39,183 nucleotides of DNA. It comes from Clostridiales bacterium DTU074 (lineage in GTDB: Bacteria; Bacillota; Clostridia; Caldicoprobacterales; Caldicoprobacteraceae). The position numbers were made by a program, and so were the translations under genes. The notes under the pieces were generated by a model. That model saw only the letters and a program-made list of their open reading frames with translations. It did no database searches and was not told the DNA's origin. Below, in pieces: positions 25,339 through 33,453 of this stretch; positions within the stretch are counted from its first letter, which is position 1, and each line of letters opens with the position of its first letter. Where the stretch lies: the NCBI GenBank assembly GCA_001513075.1, contig LFSE01000002.1:1-39183 (forward strand). The letters run 5' to 3'.

Positions 25339-26226
25339 ATGTATCTGGCTACCTTTAAAATAGGGGACAAAGAAGATTGGGGCATTGTAAGGCCTGAACT
25401 GGGGCTGGTATGCCCTTCAGGAGTTTGGCTGGGTGAAAGTGCGCTGGCAAACCTTCTTGAGTTTATACGGCTGTCTCATGATGAAGAAAAAGCGTTTTGG
25501 TGTGAAATGCCTTTGCCTGACCAACGATGGCTTACCATAGATGATGTAGAATTGCTGGCTCCCCTCCCCAGGCCGGTTCGTAATATATTCTGCGTCGGGA
25601 AAAACTATCTGGATCACATTGAAGAGCTGAATAAGGACAAGGATATATCAGGAGCCGATACCCAGTACCCGCATTATTTCACCAAAGCCACCCATACCGT
25701 TACGGGACCGTTTGCCGATATTTCTCTGCATTCGAATATTACTTCACTGGTGGATTATGAAGCCGAGCTGGCAGTGGTAATAGGCAAAAGAGGTATCAAT
25801 ATTCCTGAAGACAAGGCAATGGATTATGTGTTCGGTTATACCATCATAAATGACGTTACGGCCAGAGACCTGCAGCGAAATCACAACCAGTGGTTTAAGG
25901 GCAAGAGCCTGGATGGATTTTGTCCCGTGGGACCCTGGATCGTGACCAGGGATGAGATCGGGCAGCCGGTTGAGCTCAACATATCCAGCCGGGTAAATGG
26001 GGAGCTGCGCCAGAGCTCCAATACCCGTAATATGATATTCAGCATTCCTGAGCTCATAAGCATCCTTTCCCAGGGGCTCACCCTGGAACCCGGGGACATC
26101 CTGGCCACCGGTACGCCTGCAGGGGTTGGCATGGGATTTGAACCGCCTAAACTTTTGAAGGCCGGCGATGTGGTGAGGATTGAGATTGAGAAGATAGGTT
26201 ATATTGAGAACAGATTTATCGAATAG
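25339..26226 (+). CDS. fumarylacetoacetate hydrolase family protein
   Basis: 295 residues. After an N-terminal region of about 75 residues, the catalytic FAH domain begins at RNIFCVGKNYLDHIEEL. The metal ligands are visible as Glu141 and Glu143 in VDYEAELAVVIGKRG, followed by GYTIINDVTARDLQ and KGKSLDGFCPVGPWIV. TGTPAGVG near residue 260 ends the active site. Members hydrolyse or decarboxylate beta-diketo and 2-oxo acids in sugar-acid or aromatic catabolism; the substrate is not evident. AAGGAG precedes the ATG and a TATAAT at 25289-25294 may serve as -10. Upstream is an intergenic region with a transposase-like remnant. Confidence 0.92.
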   Translation: MYLATFKIGDKEDWGIVRPELGLVCPSGVWLGESALANLLEFIRLSHDEEKAFWCEMPLPDQRWLTIDDVELLAPLPRPVRNIFCVGKNYLDHIEELNKDKDISGADTQYPHYFTKATHTVTGPFADISLHSNITSLVDYEAELAVVIGKRGINIPEDKAMDYVFGYTIINDVTARDLQRNHNQWFKGKSLDGFCPVGPWIVTRDEIGQPVELNISSRVNGELRQSSNTRNMIFSIPELISILSQGLTLEPGDILATGTPAGVGMGFEPPKLLKAGDVVRIEIEKIGYIENRFIE

Positions 26227-26249
26227 GATATTGGGTAATAGGACAAACG

Positions 26250-26290
26250 CCTCCAGTAATATCTTTTCTACAAGAGAATGTTGCTGGAGG
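26250..26290 (+). promoter_or_regulatory. hairpin hiding the ribosome binding site of the amidase gene
   Basis: CCTCCAGTAA (26250-26259) pairs with TTGCTGGAGG (26281-26290) over ten bases with one G-U. Inside it TCTTTT pairs with AAGAGA around CTAC. The right arm contains the GGAGG that serves the ATG at 26303. No T-run follows, so it is not a normal terminator. Confidence 0.6.
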
Positions 26291-26302
26291 TTTGAAAATA
26301 TT

Positions 26303-27001
26303 ATGAAGGTCATATTTATTACCAGACGGTGGTTAATCCTATTTTGGATATTGCTGGGCATAGCCCTGTTCCTGCTGTGTGCCATAAAATTAAAGGAGGA
26401 TAGGTCTATCTCCGCCGTATTTGGCTCTCCGATAACATCAGGAATCATCGTGATTGATGCGGGACACGGAGGATTTGATCCGGGTGCGGTAAGCGACAGC
26501 GGTACACGGGAGGACGAGATCAATCTGAAGATAGCCAATAAGTTGAAAAAATATCTGGAAAATGAAGGGGCTAAGGTTATAATGACACGGGAAAGCGATG
26601 CGGCGCTGGGCAGAACAAAAAGGGAGGATATGAGCAAACGGGTTGAAATTATAAAAAACAGTGATGCCGATATTGTGGTGAGCATCCATCTCAACAAGTT
26701 TCCGCAGTCGAAATATTATGGTGCTCAGACCTTCTATATGGCTGGAAGTGAAGAAGGACAAAAATTGGCCCAATGTATTCAATCCCGGCTTATAGACGTA
26801 TTGAACCGGGGCAATACCAGGCAGATCAAGGCGGTAAATGATCTGCTTATACTTAAGGCCGGCCAGGCTCCCAGCGTTGTGGTGGAATGCGGTTTTCTGT
26901 CCAATCCTCAGGAGGAGAAACTGCTTAAGGATGATGGGTATCAGGAGCAGGTAGCCTGGGCCATATACTGCGGTATTGTTGATTATTTTGCACAGCAATA
27001 G
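26303..27001 (+). CDS. cwlD: N-acetylmuramoyl-L-alanine amidase, CwlD type (spore cortex)
   Basis: 232 residues from the ATG at 26303, close to Bacillus CwlD in length; a longer in-frame reading from 26204 overlaps the preceding gene and lacks a binding site. An N-terminal membrane segment or signal (LILFWILLGIALFLLCAI) is followed by the Amidase_3 domain: IVIDAGHGGFDPGA with zinc ligand His55, Glu70 in the EDEINLK segment, VSIHLNKF with His129, and VVECGFLSNPQE with the catalytic glutamate. CwlD removes the peptide from muramic acid as the first step to muramic-delta-lactam in spore cortex. GerW/PdaA partners are not in the window. The ribosome binding site lies in a hairpin. Confidence 0.88.
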   Translation: MKVIFITRRWLILFWILLGIALFLLCAIKLKEDRSISAVFGSPITSGIIVIDAGHGGFDPGAVSDSGTREDEINLKIANKLKKYLENEGAKVIMTRESDAALGRTKREDMSKRVEIIKNSDADIVVSIHLNKFPQSKYYGAQTFYMAGSEEGQKLAQCIQSRLIDVLNRGNTRQIKAVNDLLILKAGQAPSVVVECGFLSNPQEEKLLKDDGYQEQVAWAIYCGIVDYFAQQ

Positions 27002-27098
27002 CTCTTTAATGACATAATTTATGTGAGGCCTGAATTCTTTTTGGTTCAAGCAATTAATGTCTGAACGACGCATGCTTAATAAAATTTTATTTTTTGTA

Positions 27099-27129
27099 TT
27101 GACATTAACGTAACGTCAAGGTCTATAAT
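27099..27129 (+). promoter_or_regulatory. MerR-type promoter with 19-bp spacer and internal palindrome
   Basis: TTGACA (27099-27104) and TATAAT (27124-27129) are both perfect but 19 bases apart, the over-long spacing that MerR regulators untwist. The interval contains an imperfect inverted repeat, TTGACATTA / TAACGTCAA (27099-27119). It lies 22 bases before the MerR-family gene, so autoregulation is likely. Confidence 0.75.
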
Positions 27130-27151
27130 GTGAACATCGAGGAGGTGTGAT

Positions 27152-27916
27152 ATGGAATATACCGTACATGAATTGGCAGAGTTAGCGGGGATAACTGCCA
27201 GAACCATCAGATATTATGATGAAATTGGACTTCTTAAGCCAGCCAGGATAAATTCATCGGGGTATCGCATATACCGGGGTGCGGAAGTTGACAGGCTGCA
27301 GCAGATAATGTTTTACCGCGAACTTGGTGTAAGCCTGAATGATATCAAAAACATCATGAACTCTCCGTTGTTCAACAGAGTAGAAGCCCTGAAGGAGCAC
27401 CGTGCCAGGCTTATCGATGAGAAAAAGCGCTTGGAAGTGTTGATTGCCAATGTTGAAAAAACCATTGCAATGCTGGAAGGGAGGATAATTATGACTGACA
27501 GGGAAAAATTCGAAGGTTTTAAACAAAAAATGATTGAGGAGAACGAGCTGGAATACGGCAAAGAAGCAAGGGAGAAGTACGGCGACAAGGCGGTGGATGC
27601 ATCAAATAGGAAGTTGATGAATATGACTGAAGAGGAATATGCTGCTTTGATGAAATTAACAAATGAGCTTAATGAAACCTTAAAAGCGGCATATGAGACG
27701 GGCGATCCCGGAAGCGAACTGGCTCAGAAAGCGTGTGATCTGCACAGGCAGTGACTTATGTTCTTCTGGGGCAGCTATTCCAAAGAGGCCCACATGGGAC
27801 TTGCACAGATGTATGTGGACGATGAGAGGTTTAAGGCATACTACGATAAGATTGTTCCGGGATGTGCCGAGTTTCTGCGTGATGCAATGAAGATATACAC
27901 CGGGATAAAGGAATAA
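27152..27916 (+). pseudogene. MerR-family TipA-like regulator interrupted by an in-frame TGA
   Basis: The N-terminus (YTVHELAELAGITARTIRYY, then DEIGLLKPARINSSGYRIY) is a MerR winged helix-turn-helix; a dimerisation coiled coil spans about residues 75-110. The rest is a TipAS-like antibiotic-binding domain. Translation stops at TGA 27752-27754 after residue 200 (DLHRQ), yet the same frame continues for 53 codons to TAA 27914-27916 with the expected TipAS ending (YSKEAHMGLAQMYVDDERF, then YYDKIVPGCAEFLRDAMKIY). TGA stands where family members usually have tryptophan, one base from TGG. Other genes here use TGA as a normal stop, so a nonsense mutation, or readthrough, is more likely than a changed code. 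GAGGAGGTG precedes the ATG. Confidence 0.8.
27475..27493 (+). promoter_or_regulatory. internal ribosome binding site and start for the TipAS-like domain
   Basis: GGAAGGGAGG ends six bases before an in-frame ATG at 27491, codon 114. Translation from here would yield the ligand-binding domain alone, as known for TipAS from tipA of Streptomyces. Confidence 0.6.
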
Positions 27917-27932
27917 TACTATTGATTTGGAC

Positions 27933-27967
27933 AGCCTTCCTGCCGACTATGGCAGGGGGCTTTTTTG
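27933..27967 (+). terminator. terminator after the MerR-family gene
   Basis: CCTTCCTGCC pairs with GGCAGGGGG (including two G-U pairs) around GACTAT, followed by CTTTTTTG. It lies 16 bases after the distal TAA, not after the premature TGA, which fits the longer gene having been the functional one. Confidence 0.8.
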
Positions 27968-27992
27968 CTTTTATTGATATTGAAGCAGGGGC

Positions 27993-28145
27993 ATGGGATG
28001 TGATAGTCTTATGTTGGAGCTTGCGGTTGACAGGGGTGTTCCATCCAGCCATGTTTTTATGGATCATGCCGGTTTTTCAACATATGAAAGCTTATCTTGG
28101 AAAACCCATTCCCATAGACGGGATGGCGATTCAACAAACGATTAG
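27993..28145 (+). pseudogene. fragment of a SanA/DUF218-family protein
   Basis: In one frame the sequence reads MGCDSLMLELAVDRGVPSSH, then VFMDHAGFSTYESL, before going out of register and ending at TAG 28143-28145. ERGVP-type segment followed by D-AGF-TY-S is the central signature of SanA/YdcF-like (DUF218) proteins. Everything on either side of these roughly 35 codons is missing, so this is a relic. A longer ATG frame overlapping it (27922-28179) shows no recognisable features. Confidence 0.6.
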
Positions 28146-28209
28146 TGCAACAAAACTTTCCAACAATCGTCCAAGATAATAAAAGCTACTTTGATGAGGA
28201 GGGGTTATT

Positions 28210-28575
28210 GTGAAAATTCGAGCTCTTGTCATGGCACTGTTGGCAACGGCATTGCTTATTCTGTCATCCTGCGGCGGTACCGGAAACAACGGTGCTGGCA
28301 GCAAAGATGAGGTGAGTTTTAGGGCTACTGTCCTTGAAAACAACGGTTCAAATCTGCTGGTGGAACCTGAAGAAGGCTCCGCGGAGCTTCGCTCTGCTGA
28401 TAAGATTTCGGTACATGTAAGCGATGATGTGAAGTTATTTGATTCTCAGGATAAGGGAATTAATATTGATGCAATAGAAGCAGGGGATAAGGTTCAAATC
28501 TTCTATAACGGTCTAATTGCAGAGAGCTATCCTGCTCAGATCAACAAATGCTACAAGATTGTGCTAATGGACTGA
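28210..28575 (+). CDS. DUF3221-like small lipoprotein
   Basis: 121 residues starting with GTG, behind a perfect GAGGAGGGG seven bases upstream. A lipoprotein signal (MALLATALLILSSC) ends in lipobox LSSC, with cysteine at residue 21. The mature part (SFRATVLENNGSNLLVEPEE, then KISVHVSDDVKLFD and AGDKVQIFYNGLIAESYPAQI) follows the short beta-barrel pattern of DUF3221 (YobA-like) proteins. It is anchored outside the membrane; function is unknown. It stands as a single gene followed by a strong hairpin terminator. Confidence 0.8.
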   Translation: MKIRALVMALLATALLILSSCGGTGNNGAGSKDEVSFRATVLENNGSNLLVEPEEGSAELRSADKISVHVSDDVKLFDSQDKGINIDAIEAGDKVQIFYNGLIAESYPAQINKCYKIVLMD

Positions 28576-28643
28576 TTCTAAAATCTTCCGTAGCAAGTAT
28601 TTCATTGTTTGCCGGATTTTTTCCTGTCTATATTATTGATGTC

Positions 28644-28696
28644 ATATATGTGGAGCCAGGCATTATTATTGTTTGCCTGGCTACATATATTTTTGA
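28644..28696 (+). terminator. terminator of the DUF3221-like gene
   Basis: TATATGT-GG-AGCCAGGCA (28645-28662) pairs with TGCCTGGCT-ACATATA (28674-28689), 16 pairs with a two-base bulge, followed by TTTTTTG. It lies about 70 bases after the stop codon. Confidence 0.8.
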
Positions 28697-28839
28697 TGGG
28701 GTTTTATGAAAATGGGAATGCCGGAGCCATGCTGAAAAATAGGATATAGTCAATTGAATGAATATAATATATAATGTAATAAAAGATTGTCGCATTCTTT
28801 CAGGAATGCTGAATAACTTACATACTGACATGCTTCAAT

Positions 28840-28868
28840 TTGTCGTAAAGAGATTTTCTGAGTAAAAT
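28840..28868 (+). promoter_or_regulatory. promoter of the sugar/polyol cluster
   Basis: TTGTCG at 28840-28845 and TAAAAT at 28863-28868 are exactly 17 bases apart, about 100 bases before the first gene. No operator-like palindrome overlaps it. Confidence 0.5.
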
Positions 28869-28970
28869 GATAAAAAATTTAGCTTAATTACAATGGTAGA
28901 TATAAATAAGCCGTTATAAGACAGAGTGAAAAGTTGCAGGCGAGCTTATTCGCAGGAGGATGGAACAAAT

Positions 28971-30191
28971 ATGGAAAAAGCTGTAATATTCGGAGCAGGA
29001 AATATTGGCAGGGGATTTATAGGGCAGCTGTTTAGCGAGTCGGGTTACGAAGTAGTCTTTGTTGATATCAATCCGGTTATAATTGATTCTTTAAACAGGG
29101 ATGGCGGGTATCCTATCAGGATTGTTGCCGATGATGAATATACTGAAGTGATGGTTAAGAATGTCCGCGGTGTAAGGGCTGATGATACAGCAGGCGTAAT
29201 CGAAGAAATAGCATCTGCCCATATTATGGCAACTGCGGTGGGGGTTGGCGCCCTTCCCAAGATTGCCAGACCGATTGCCCTGGGACTCAAAAAGCGATGG
29301 GAATTTGGCAATTTTTCGCCTTTAAACATAGTTATTTGTGAAAACCTCATTAATGCGGATGACCACCTTGCCAGGCTGATAGAGCAGGAGCTTCAGGCTG
29401 ATGAAATCGGATGCTTTAAGGATACGGTCGGCTTGGTTGAAGCATCCATAGGGAGAATGGTGCCTGTTATAACTGAGGCAATGCAGGAGGGAAATCCGTT
29501 AAGAGTTTGGGTTGAACCATATTGTGAGTTGCCGGTGGACAAGGCAGGCTTTAAGGGGCAGATTCCTCTGATAAAGAACATGTTACCCTTTGAACCATTT
29601 GATTTTTTTATACAGCGGAAATTGTTCATGCACAATATGGGCCATGCTATAACTGCCTATCTGGGATATCTGTATAACAGGGTTTACATATGGGAAGCCA
29701 TCAGATTGCCTATTGTTAAGCTCTTTGCGTTAAGAGCCCTTGTTGATTCTGCAGCAGCACTGTCCAGGGAGCATAACGTTCCTATGCAGCAGTTGGTGGA
29801 GCATGCCGAGGATCTATTGTACCGGTTTGGGAATAGGCTGTTGGGGGATACGGTTGATAGGGTTGGCAGGGATCCTGCGAGAAAGCTTTCTGAAAATGAC
29901 AGGTTGGTAGGAGCTGCAAGATTGTGCATAAAACATGGAATTAAGCCTGTATATATGGCTTTGGGCATTGCTGCCGGCATAATGTTTGCACCTGCGGGTG
30001 ATGATGGGGCGCAAAAGGTACAGGACATTCTGAACCAAAAGGGTATAGACGGTGTGCTGAGGGATCTATGCCGGTTGACCGATGCTCTTGAACCCTTTGC
30101 CGGGATGACAAAGGAGTTTTATCAGATGCTCAGGGCAGGAACGGATTTTTATAAAATCCTTGAAACTGCCGAAAGGATGAAACGGATTTGA
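28971..30191 (+). CDS. mannitol-1-phosphate 5-dehydrogenase family protein
   Basis: 406 residues from the ATG at 28971 (AGGAGG eleven bases upstream); the in-frame ATG at 28926 lacks a binding site. The N-terminal Rossmann motif VIFGAGNIGRGFIG is the exact MtlD signature. NIVICENL near residue 120 and VDRIVP-like GRMVP follow. The catalytic helix FFIQRKLFMHNMGHAITAYLG with Lys217, Asn222 and His225 is conserved, and VGRDPARKLSENDRLVGAA near 300 matches MtlD. It should oxidise a polyol phosphate with NAD. It is about 20 residues longer than MtlD, and no mannitol PTS is present, so the substrate may be another polyol phosphate made by the FGGY kinase downstream. Confidence 0.88.
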   Translation: MEKAVIFGAGNIGRGFIGQLFSESGYEVVFVDINPVIIDSLNRDGGYPIRIVADDEYTEVMVKNVRGVRADDTAGVIEEIASAHIMATAVGVGALPKIARPIALGLKKRWEFGNFSPLNIVICENLINADDHLARLIEQELQADEIGCFKDTVGLVEASIGRMVPVITEAMQEGNPLRVWVEPYCELPVDKAGFKGQIPLIKNMLPFEPFDFFIQRKLFMHNMGHAITAYLGYLYNRVYIWEAIRLPIVKLFALRALVDSAAALSREHNVPMQQLVEHAEDLLYRFGNRLLGDTVDRVGRDPARKLSENDRLVGAARLCIKHGIKPVYMALGIAAGIMFAPAGDDGAQKVQDILNQKGIDGVLRDLCRLTDALEPFAGMTKEFYQMLRAGTDFYKILETAERMKRI

Positions 30192-30301
30192 CGGAAGAAT
30201 TTTGAGCCAAGCCGGAATTGGGAATTGTGTTAATTAATAATAAGCAGAAGCCCGGAATTCGTTGATTAGGGCTAATATGTAAATAGGAGTGAGGATGTAT
30301 T

Positions 30302-32194
30302 ATGAGGAATATCAGATTAAGCTGGAATGACTATTACGACAAAGTTTACGCCTGCTGGCTGGGTAAGAATTGCGGCGGAACCCTGGGCACGCCCTTGGAA
30401 CGAATGTATGGCAGTGAAGAAATGTTCGATGTATGGTGGTATCCACAGCTTCAGGAGGGTGGCATGCCCAATGATGACCTGGAGATACAGCTTATATGGC
30501 TGAAGGCATTGGAGGAACTGGGTCCCGATATAACAGCCCGGGATTTGGCTGAGTACTGGCTGGATTGTATCCAGTACAATTTTGACGAGTACGGGCTGCA
30601 CAAGACCAACTTGCGCCTGGGTTTACTGCCTCCGATATCGGGCTACTATAACAACTGGTTCAAGAACTGCATGGGTTGCCCTATACGGTCCGAGATATGG
30701 GCATGTATTGCACCGGGACGGCCCGATTTGGCTGCTAAATATGCCTATCAGGATGCCATAGTTGATCACGCCGGCGGGGAATCGGTATACGGAGAGGTGT
30801 TTAATGCCGCTGTGGAATCGGCTGCGTTTATAATTGATGACCGCGATACGCTGTTGGAAATAGGGCTGTCGTATATTCCCAATGACTCGCAGACCGCATT
30901 GGCCATAAGGTGTGCCATCGAAGCCTATAATAGGGGAATGACATGGAGGGAAGCAAGAAATTATGTGCTGAGCAAATGTTATAGCCCCATAGCCCAGTAT
31001 TCTCCCGTTAACCTGGGTTTTCAAACAATAGGCTGGCTGTATGGCGAGGATTTTGCCGATGCTATTTGCAAAGCGGTCAACTGCGGCTATGATACTGACT
31101 GCACCGGTGCCACTTTGGGTTCGATACTGGGTATAATGTACGGTACCAAGGCCATACCGAAGGAATGGGCCGCTCCTCTCAGTGATACTATAACCACCAA
31201 TGCCTCATGGGGTGGCATAATCAATTTGGATGAGCCTAAGAATCTTGACGAGCTGACAAGACGCACCTGTAATATGGGTAAAAGGATACTGGCGTGCAAC
31301 AATTCAAAAATTGTTATCGATGATGATGTTACCGATTTGCAGGATGTGGATGTGGCAGCACTTTATGCAACGGGTGAGATAAAGGCCCTGCTGGAACAAC
31401 CGCCTACCCGTGTCAATTTTAATATTACCACAATAAAAGTATCGCTGGATTACATGGATCATCCGGTTGTAAAAGCAGGGGAAGAAAAATATGTGAAGCT
31501 TATATTGGAGAATCCAAGGCCCATGGAATTGACGGCAAATGTGAAGGTGAGCCTGCCAAATGGATGGAGCTGCAACCCCGATTGTGTAAAGCACGTAGTC
31601 GTACCCCCTAAAGGAAAAAGCGAGATTCTGTTGTGCATAAGCGTTGATAATACAGGTCTTATAAACCAATCTAACCGTGGCAGTATACATATTGAGATTA
31701 AAGGTAGGCCGCAGGGTGAAGATATACCGCTGGTATTGCTGGGCGGCAAGCGTTGGCTGGTATCGCCTGTCGATGCAAGTTTTGATCCTGCTGCTGACGA
31801 TGTAAAGAGCTGGAAGGCGGTTGATTTTATCGACAATGAATTGCCGGTGGAACCGTTTTTTGAGCGAAAATCCGGCAGCATATATCTCTGCCATTATGTC
31901 TATAGTCCTGAAGCTCGAACCGGCCGTGTGGGGGTGTCGTCCAATTGTCCTATGGAGATAATGGTCAACGGGAAAAAAGTACACGAGGCGGCTGAACCCC
32001 GGATTCCCAGACCAAACTACAGCGGAGACGGGGAAAGCTATGCAGATGTATCGATACATGAGGGTTGGAACCAATTCATAATCAAGCTGGTACGTCAGGA
32101 AAAGCCGGTGGACGCTCATTTTACTCTGGCTACGGAACAACCGTATTTTCACGGGATGAGTGATGTTATCCAATGCCGCCTACCGTGGGAGTAA
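30302..32194 (+). CDS. ADP-ribosylglycohydrolase-fold protein with C-terminal extra domain
   Basis: 630 residues. Residues 1-330 follow the ADP-ribosylglycohydrolase (DraG) fold: GKNCGGTLGTPLE, metal-site PNDD at 56-59 (canonical TDD-T), and DTDCTGATLGSILG at 264-277 (canonical D-DT-GA). The four aspartates of the di-magnesium site are thus present. Residues 340-630 hold two beta-rich domains (NVKVSLPNGWSCNPDCVKHV, then a region with KVHEAAEPRIPRPNYSG) of galactose-binding or accessory type. In a sugar cluster, hydrolysis of an N- or O-glycosidic bond of a small molecule is more likely than protein de-ADP-ribosylation, but this is inference. GAGG lies seven bases before the ATG. Confidence 0.88.
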   Translation: MRNIRLSWNDYYDKVYACWLGKNCGGTLGTPLERMYGSEEMFDVWWYPQLQEGGMPNDDLEIQLIWLKALEELGPDITARDLAEYWLDCIQYNFDEYGLHKTNLRLGLLPPISGYYNNWFKNCMGCPIRSEIWACIAPGRPDLAAKYAYQDAIVDHAGGESVYGEVFNAAVESAAFIIDDRDTLLEIGLSYIPNDSQTALAIRCAIEAYNRGMTWREARNYVLSKCYSPIAQYSPVNLGFQTIGWLYGEDFADAICKAVNCGYDTDCTGATLGSILGIMYGTKAIPKEWAAPLSDTITTNASWGGIINLDEPKNLDELTRRTCNMGKRILACNNSKIVIDDDVTDLQDVDVAALYATGEIKALLEQPPTRVNFNITTIKVSLDYMDHPVVKAGEEKYVKLILENPRPMELTANVKVSLPNGWSCNPDCVKHVVVPPKGKSEILLCISVDNTGLINQSNRGSIHIEIKGRPQGEDIPLVLLGGKRWLVSPVDASFDPAADDVKSWKAVDFIDNELPVEPFFERKSGSIYLCHYVYSPEARTGRVGVSSNCPMEIMVNGKKVHEAAEPRIPRPNYSGDGESYADVSIHEGWNQFIIKLVRQEKPVDAHFTLATEQPYFHGMSDVIQCRLPWE

Positions 32195-32338
32195 TGGTTA
32201 TTACAAGCCTCGTACTATGCCAAGCCTTATTGATTCTGTCCCAATTTTGATAAGACAGGAGGCTGGATTGACCTCGAAAGATTAGAACACGGTATTGAGC
32301 GTTTTTGAGCTCAAGGCGGAAGTAGGGGTGGTGTTTAT

Positions 32339-33397
32339 ATGTCTTTATCGGATGGGATTGCCGCCTTAAATCTGGAGATGCCCCCCAGGGTTCCGAGAAC
32401 CGAGTATTCGGCGGAATCTCACTGGGAATTGGTGAAGCAGGTAACGGGAATTGATGTCGTGCCGGAAAGCCCGGCCCAAATAAAAAAGAAAGCCGCCAAG
32501 GCTTTTATAAAGGCCTGGAATTACGATTTCTACTGGAGCACATTAATCGGCGGAGATATATTCGGAAAGCTGCGCACCAATATGGGACATGGGATATATG
32601 CGGCAGGCGGCGAAGATTATGACGATCGAATATACTGTCCGTTTCAAGATCCCGAAGAGGTGTTAAATTTTGATCCTTGGGAAGCGTTTGGAGAACGGGA
32701 TAAGGTTACATTGACAAAGGCTTATGAAAACCATTACCAAACGCTTTGCACTGACTATCCCGATGCTGTTAACATGACGGGTATTTATGTCACCTGCATC
32801 TCCGGTTTAATTGATATTTTTGGATGGGAGATGGTATTACTGGCTGCAGGAATAGACCCCATTCGCTTTGGTGAGCTAACCAACCGGTATGCAGGATGGA
32901 TTATGCAATACTTTGAAGCACTGGCTGAAGCAGATGTACCGGTGGTCATGGTTCATGATGATATTGTATGGACTTCAGGGGCAATATTTCATCCCGAGTG
33001 GTACCGTAAATACGTCTTTCCAAATTATAAAAAGTATTTCGGTCCTTTGCTTGATAGCGGCAAAAAGATCATCTTTACATCCGACGGTAATTATACGGAA
33101 TTTATAGATGATATCGCAGATTGCGGTGTCCATGGCTTTGTAATGGAACCGATGACCGATATGAGGTATATTGCAGAAAAATACGGAAAAACCCATGTTT
33201 TTGTAGGCAATGCCGATACCAGGGTCCTGCTGAGTGGAACGAAGGAACAAATTTATAATGAGGTTAAGCGGTGCATGGACATAGGGAAGGATTGTGCCGG
33301 CTTCTTTATGGCTGTGGGGAACCATATTCCTCCAAATACACCTGTTGAAAACGCCCTATACTATAATGAAGTTTATCAGGAATTGAGCAAAAGGTAG
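32339..33397 (+). CDS. uroporphyrinogen-decarboxylase-fold (UroD/MtaA-like) protein
   Basis: 352 residues with the UroD TIM-barrel pattern: VTGIDVVPESPAQ, DPEEVLNFDPWE near residue 108, GWEMVLLAAGIDPIRFGEL near 162, VPVVMVHDDIVWTSG near 200 and GFVMEPMTDMRYIAEKYG near 265. The uroporphyrinogen-binding arginine motif at the N-terminus is missing, and the position of the zinc H-x-C-G-N of MtaA-type methyltransferases reads TSDGN (247-251). It is therefore neither a heme enzyme nor a typical zinc thiol methyltransferase. Such UroD-like proteins occur in sugar-utilisation clusters, role unknown. AGGGGTGG precedes the ATG. Confidence 0.85.
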   Translation: MSLSDGIAALNLEMPPRVPRTEYSAESHWELVKQVTGIDVVPESPAQIKKKAAKAFIKAWNYDFYWSTLIGGDIFGKLRTNMGHGIYAAGGEDYDDRIYCPFQDPEEVLNFDPWEAFGERDKVTLTKAYENHYQTLCTDYPDAVNMTGIYVTCISGLIDIFGWEMVLLAAGIDPIRFGELTNRYAGWIMQYFEALAEADVPVVMVHDDIVWTSGAIFHPEWYRKYVFPNYKKYFGPLLDSGKKIIFTSDGNYTEFIDDIADCGVHGFVMEPMTDMRYIAEKYGKTHVFVGNADTRVLLSGTKEQIYNEVKRCMDIGKDCAGFFMAVGNHIPPNTPVENALYYNEVYQELSKR

Positions 33398-33453
33398 CCA
33401 GAGCTTAACTTAGATGTTTGTTGCATGATAAAACGATAAGGGGAATGGGGAAT

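Larger units (their letters stand above)
28576..28970. other. 395-base gene-free region
   Basis: This region holds a terminator (28644-28696), an AT-rich stretch with overlapping TATAAT boxes at 28763-28775 lacking a good -35, a short GCATTC/GAATGC hairpin near 28793-28810, and the promoter at 28840-28868. I see no coding sequence or known riboswitch. The 100-base leader downstream of the promoter shows no clear fold. Confidence 0.6.

Noticed and set aside
27152-27916. UGA read as tryptophan by a changed genetic code
   Set aside because: Several intact genes here end in TGA at the expected length (for example the flavoprotein at 13505 and the glucan synthase at 24353), so TGA is a normal stop.
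27922-28179. 85-codon ATG frame after the MerR-family gene
   Set aside because: It starts inside the approach to a terminator, has no ribosome binding site, and another frame of the same DNA carries the DUF218 signature.
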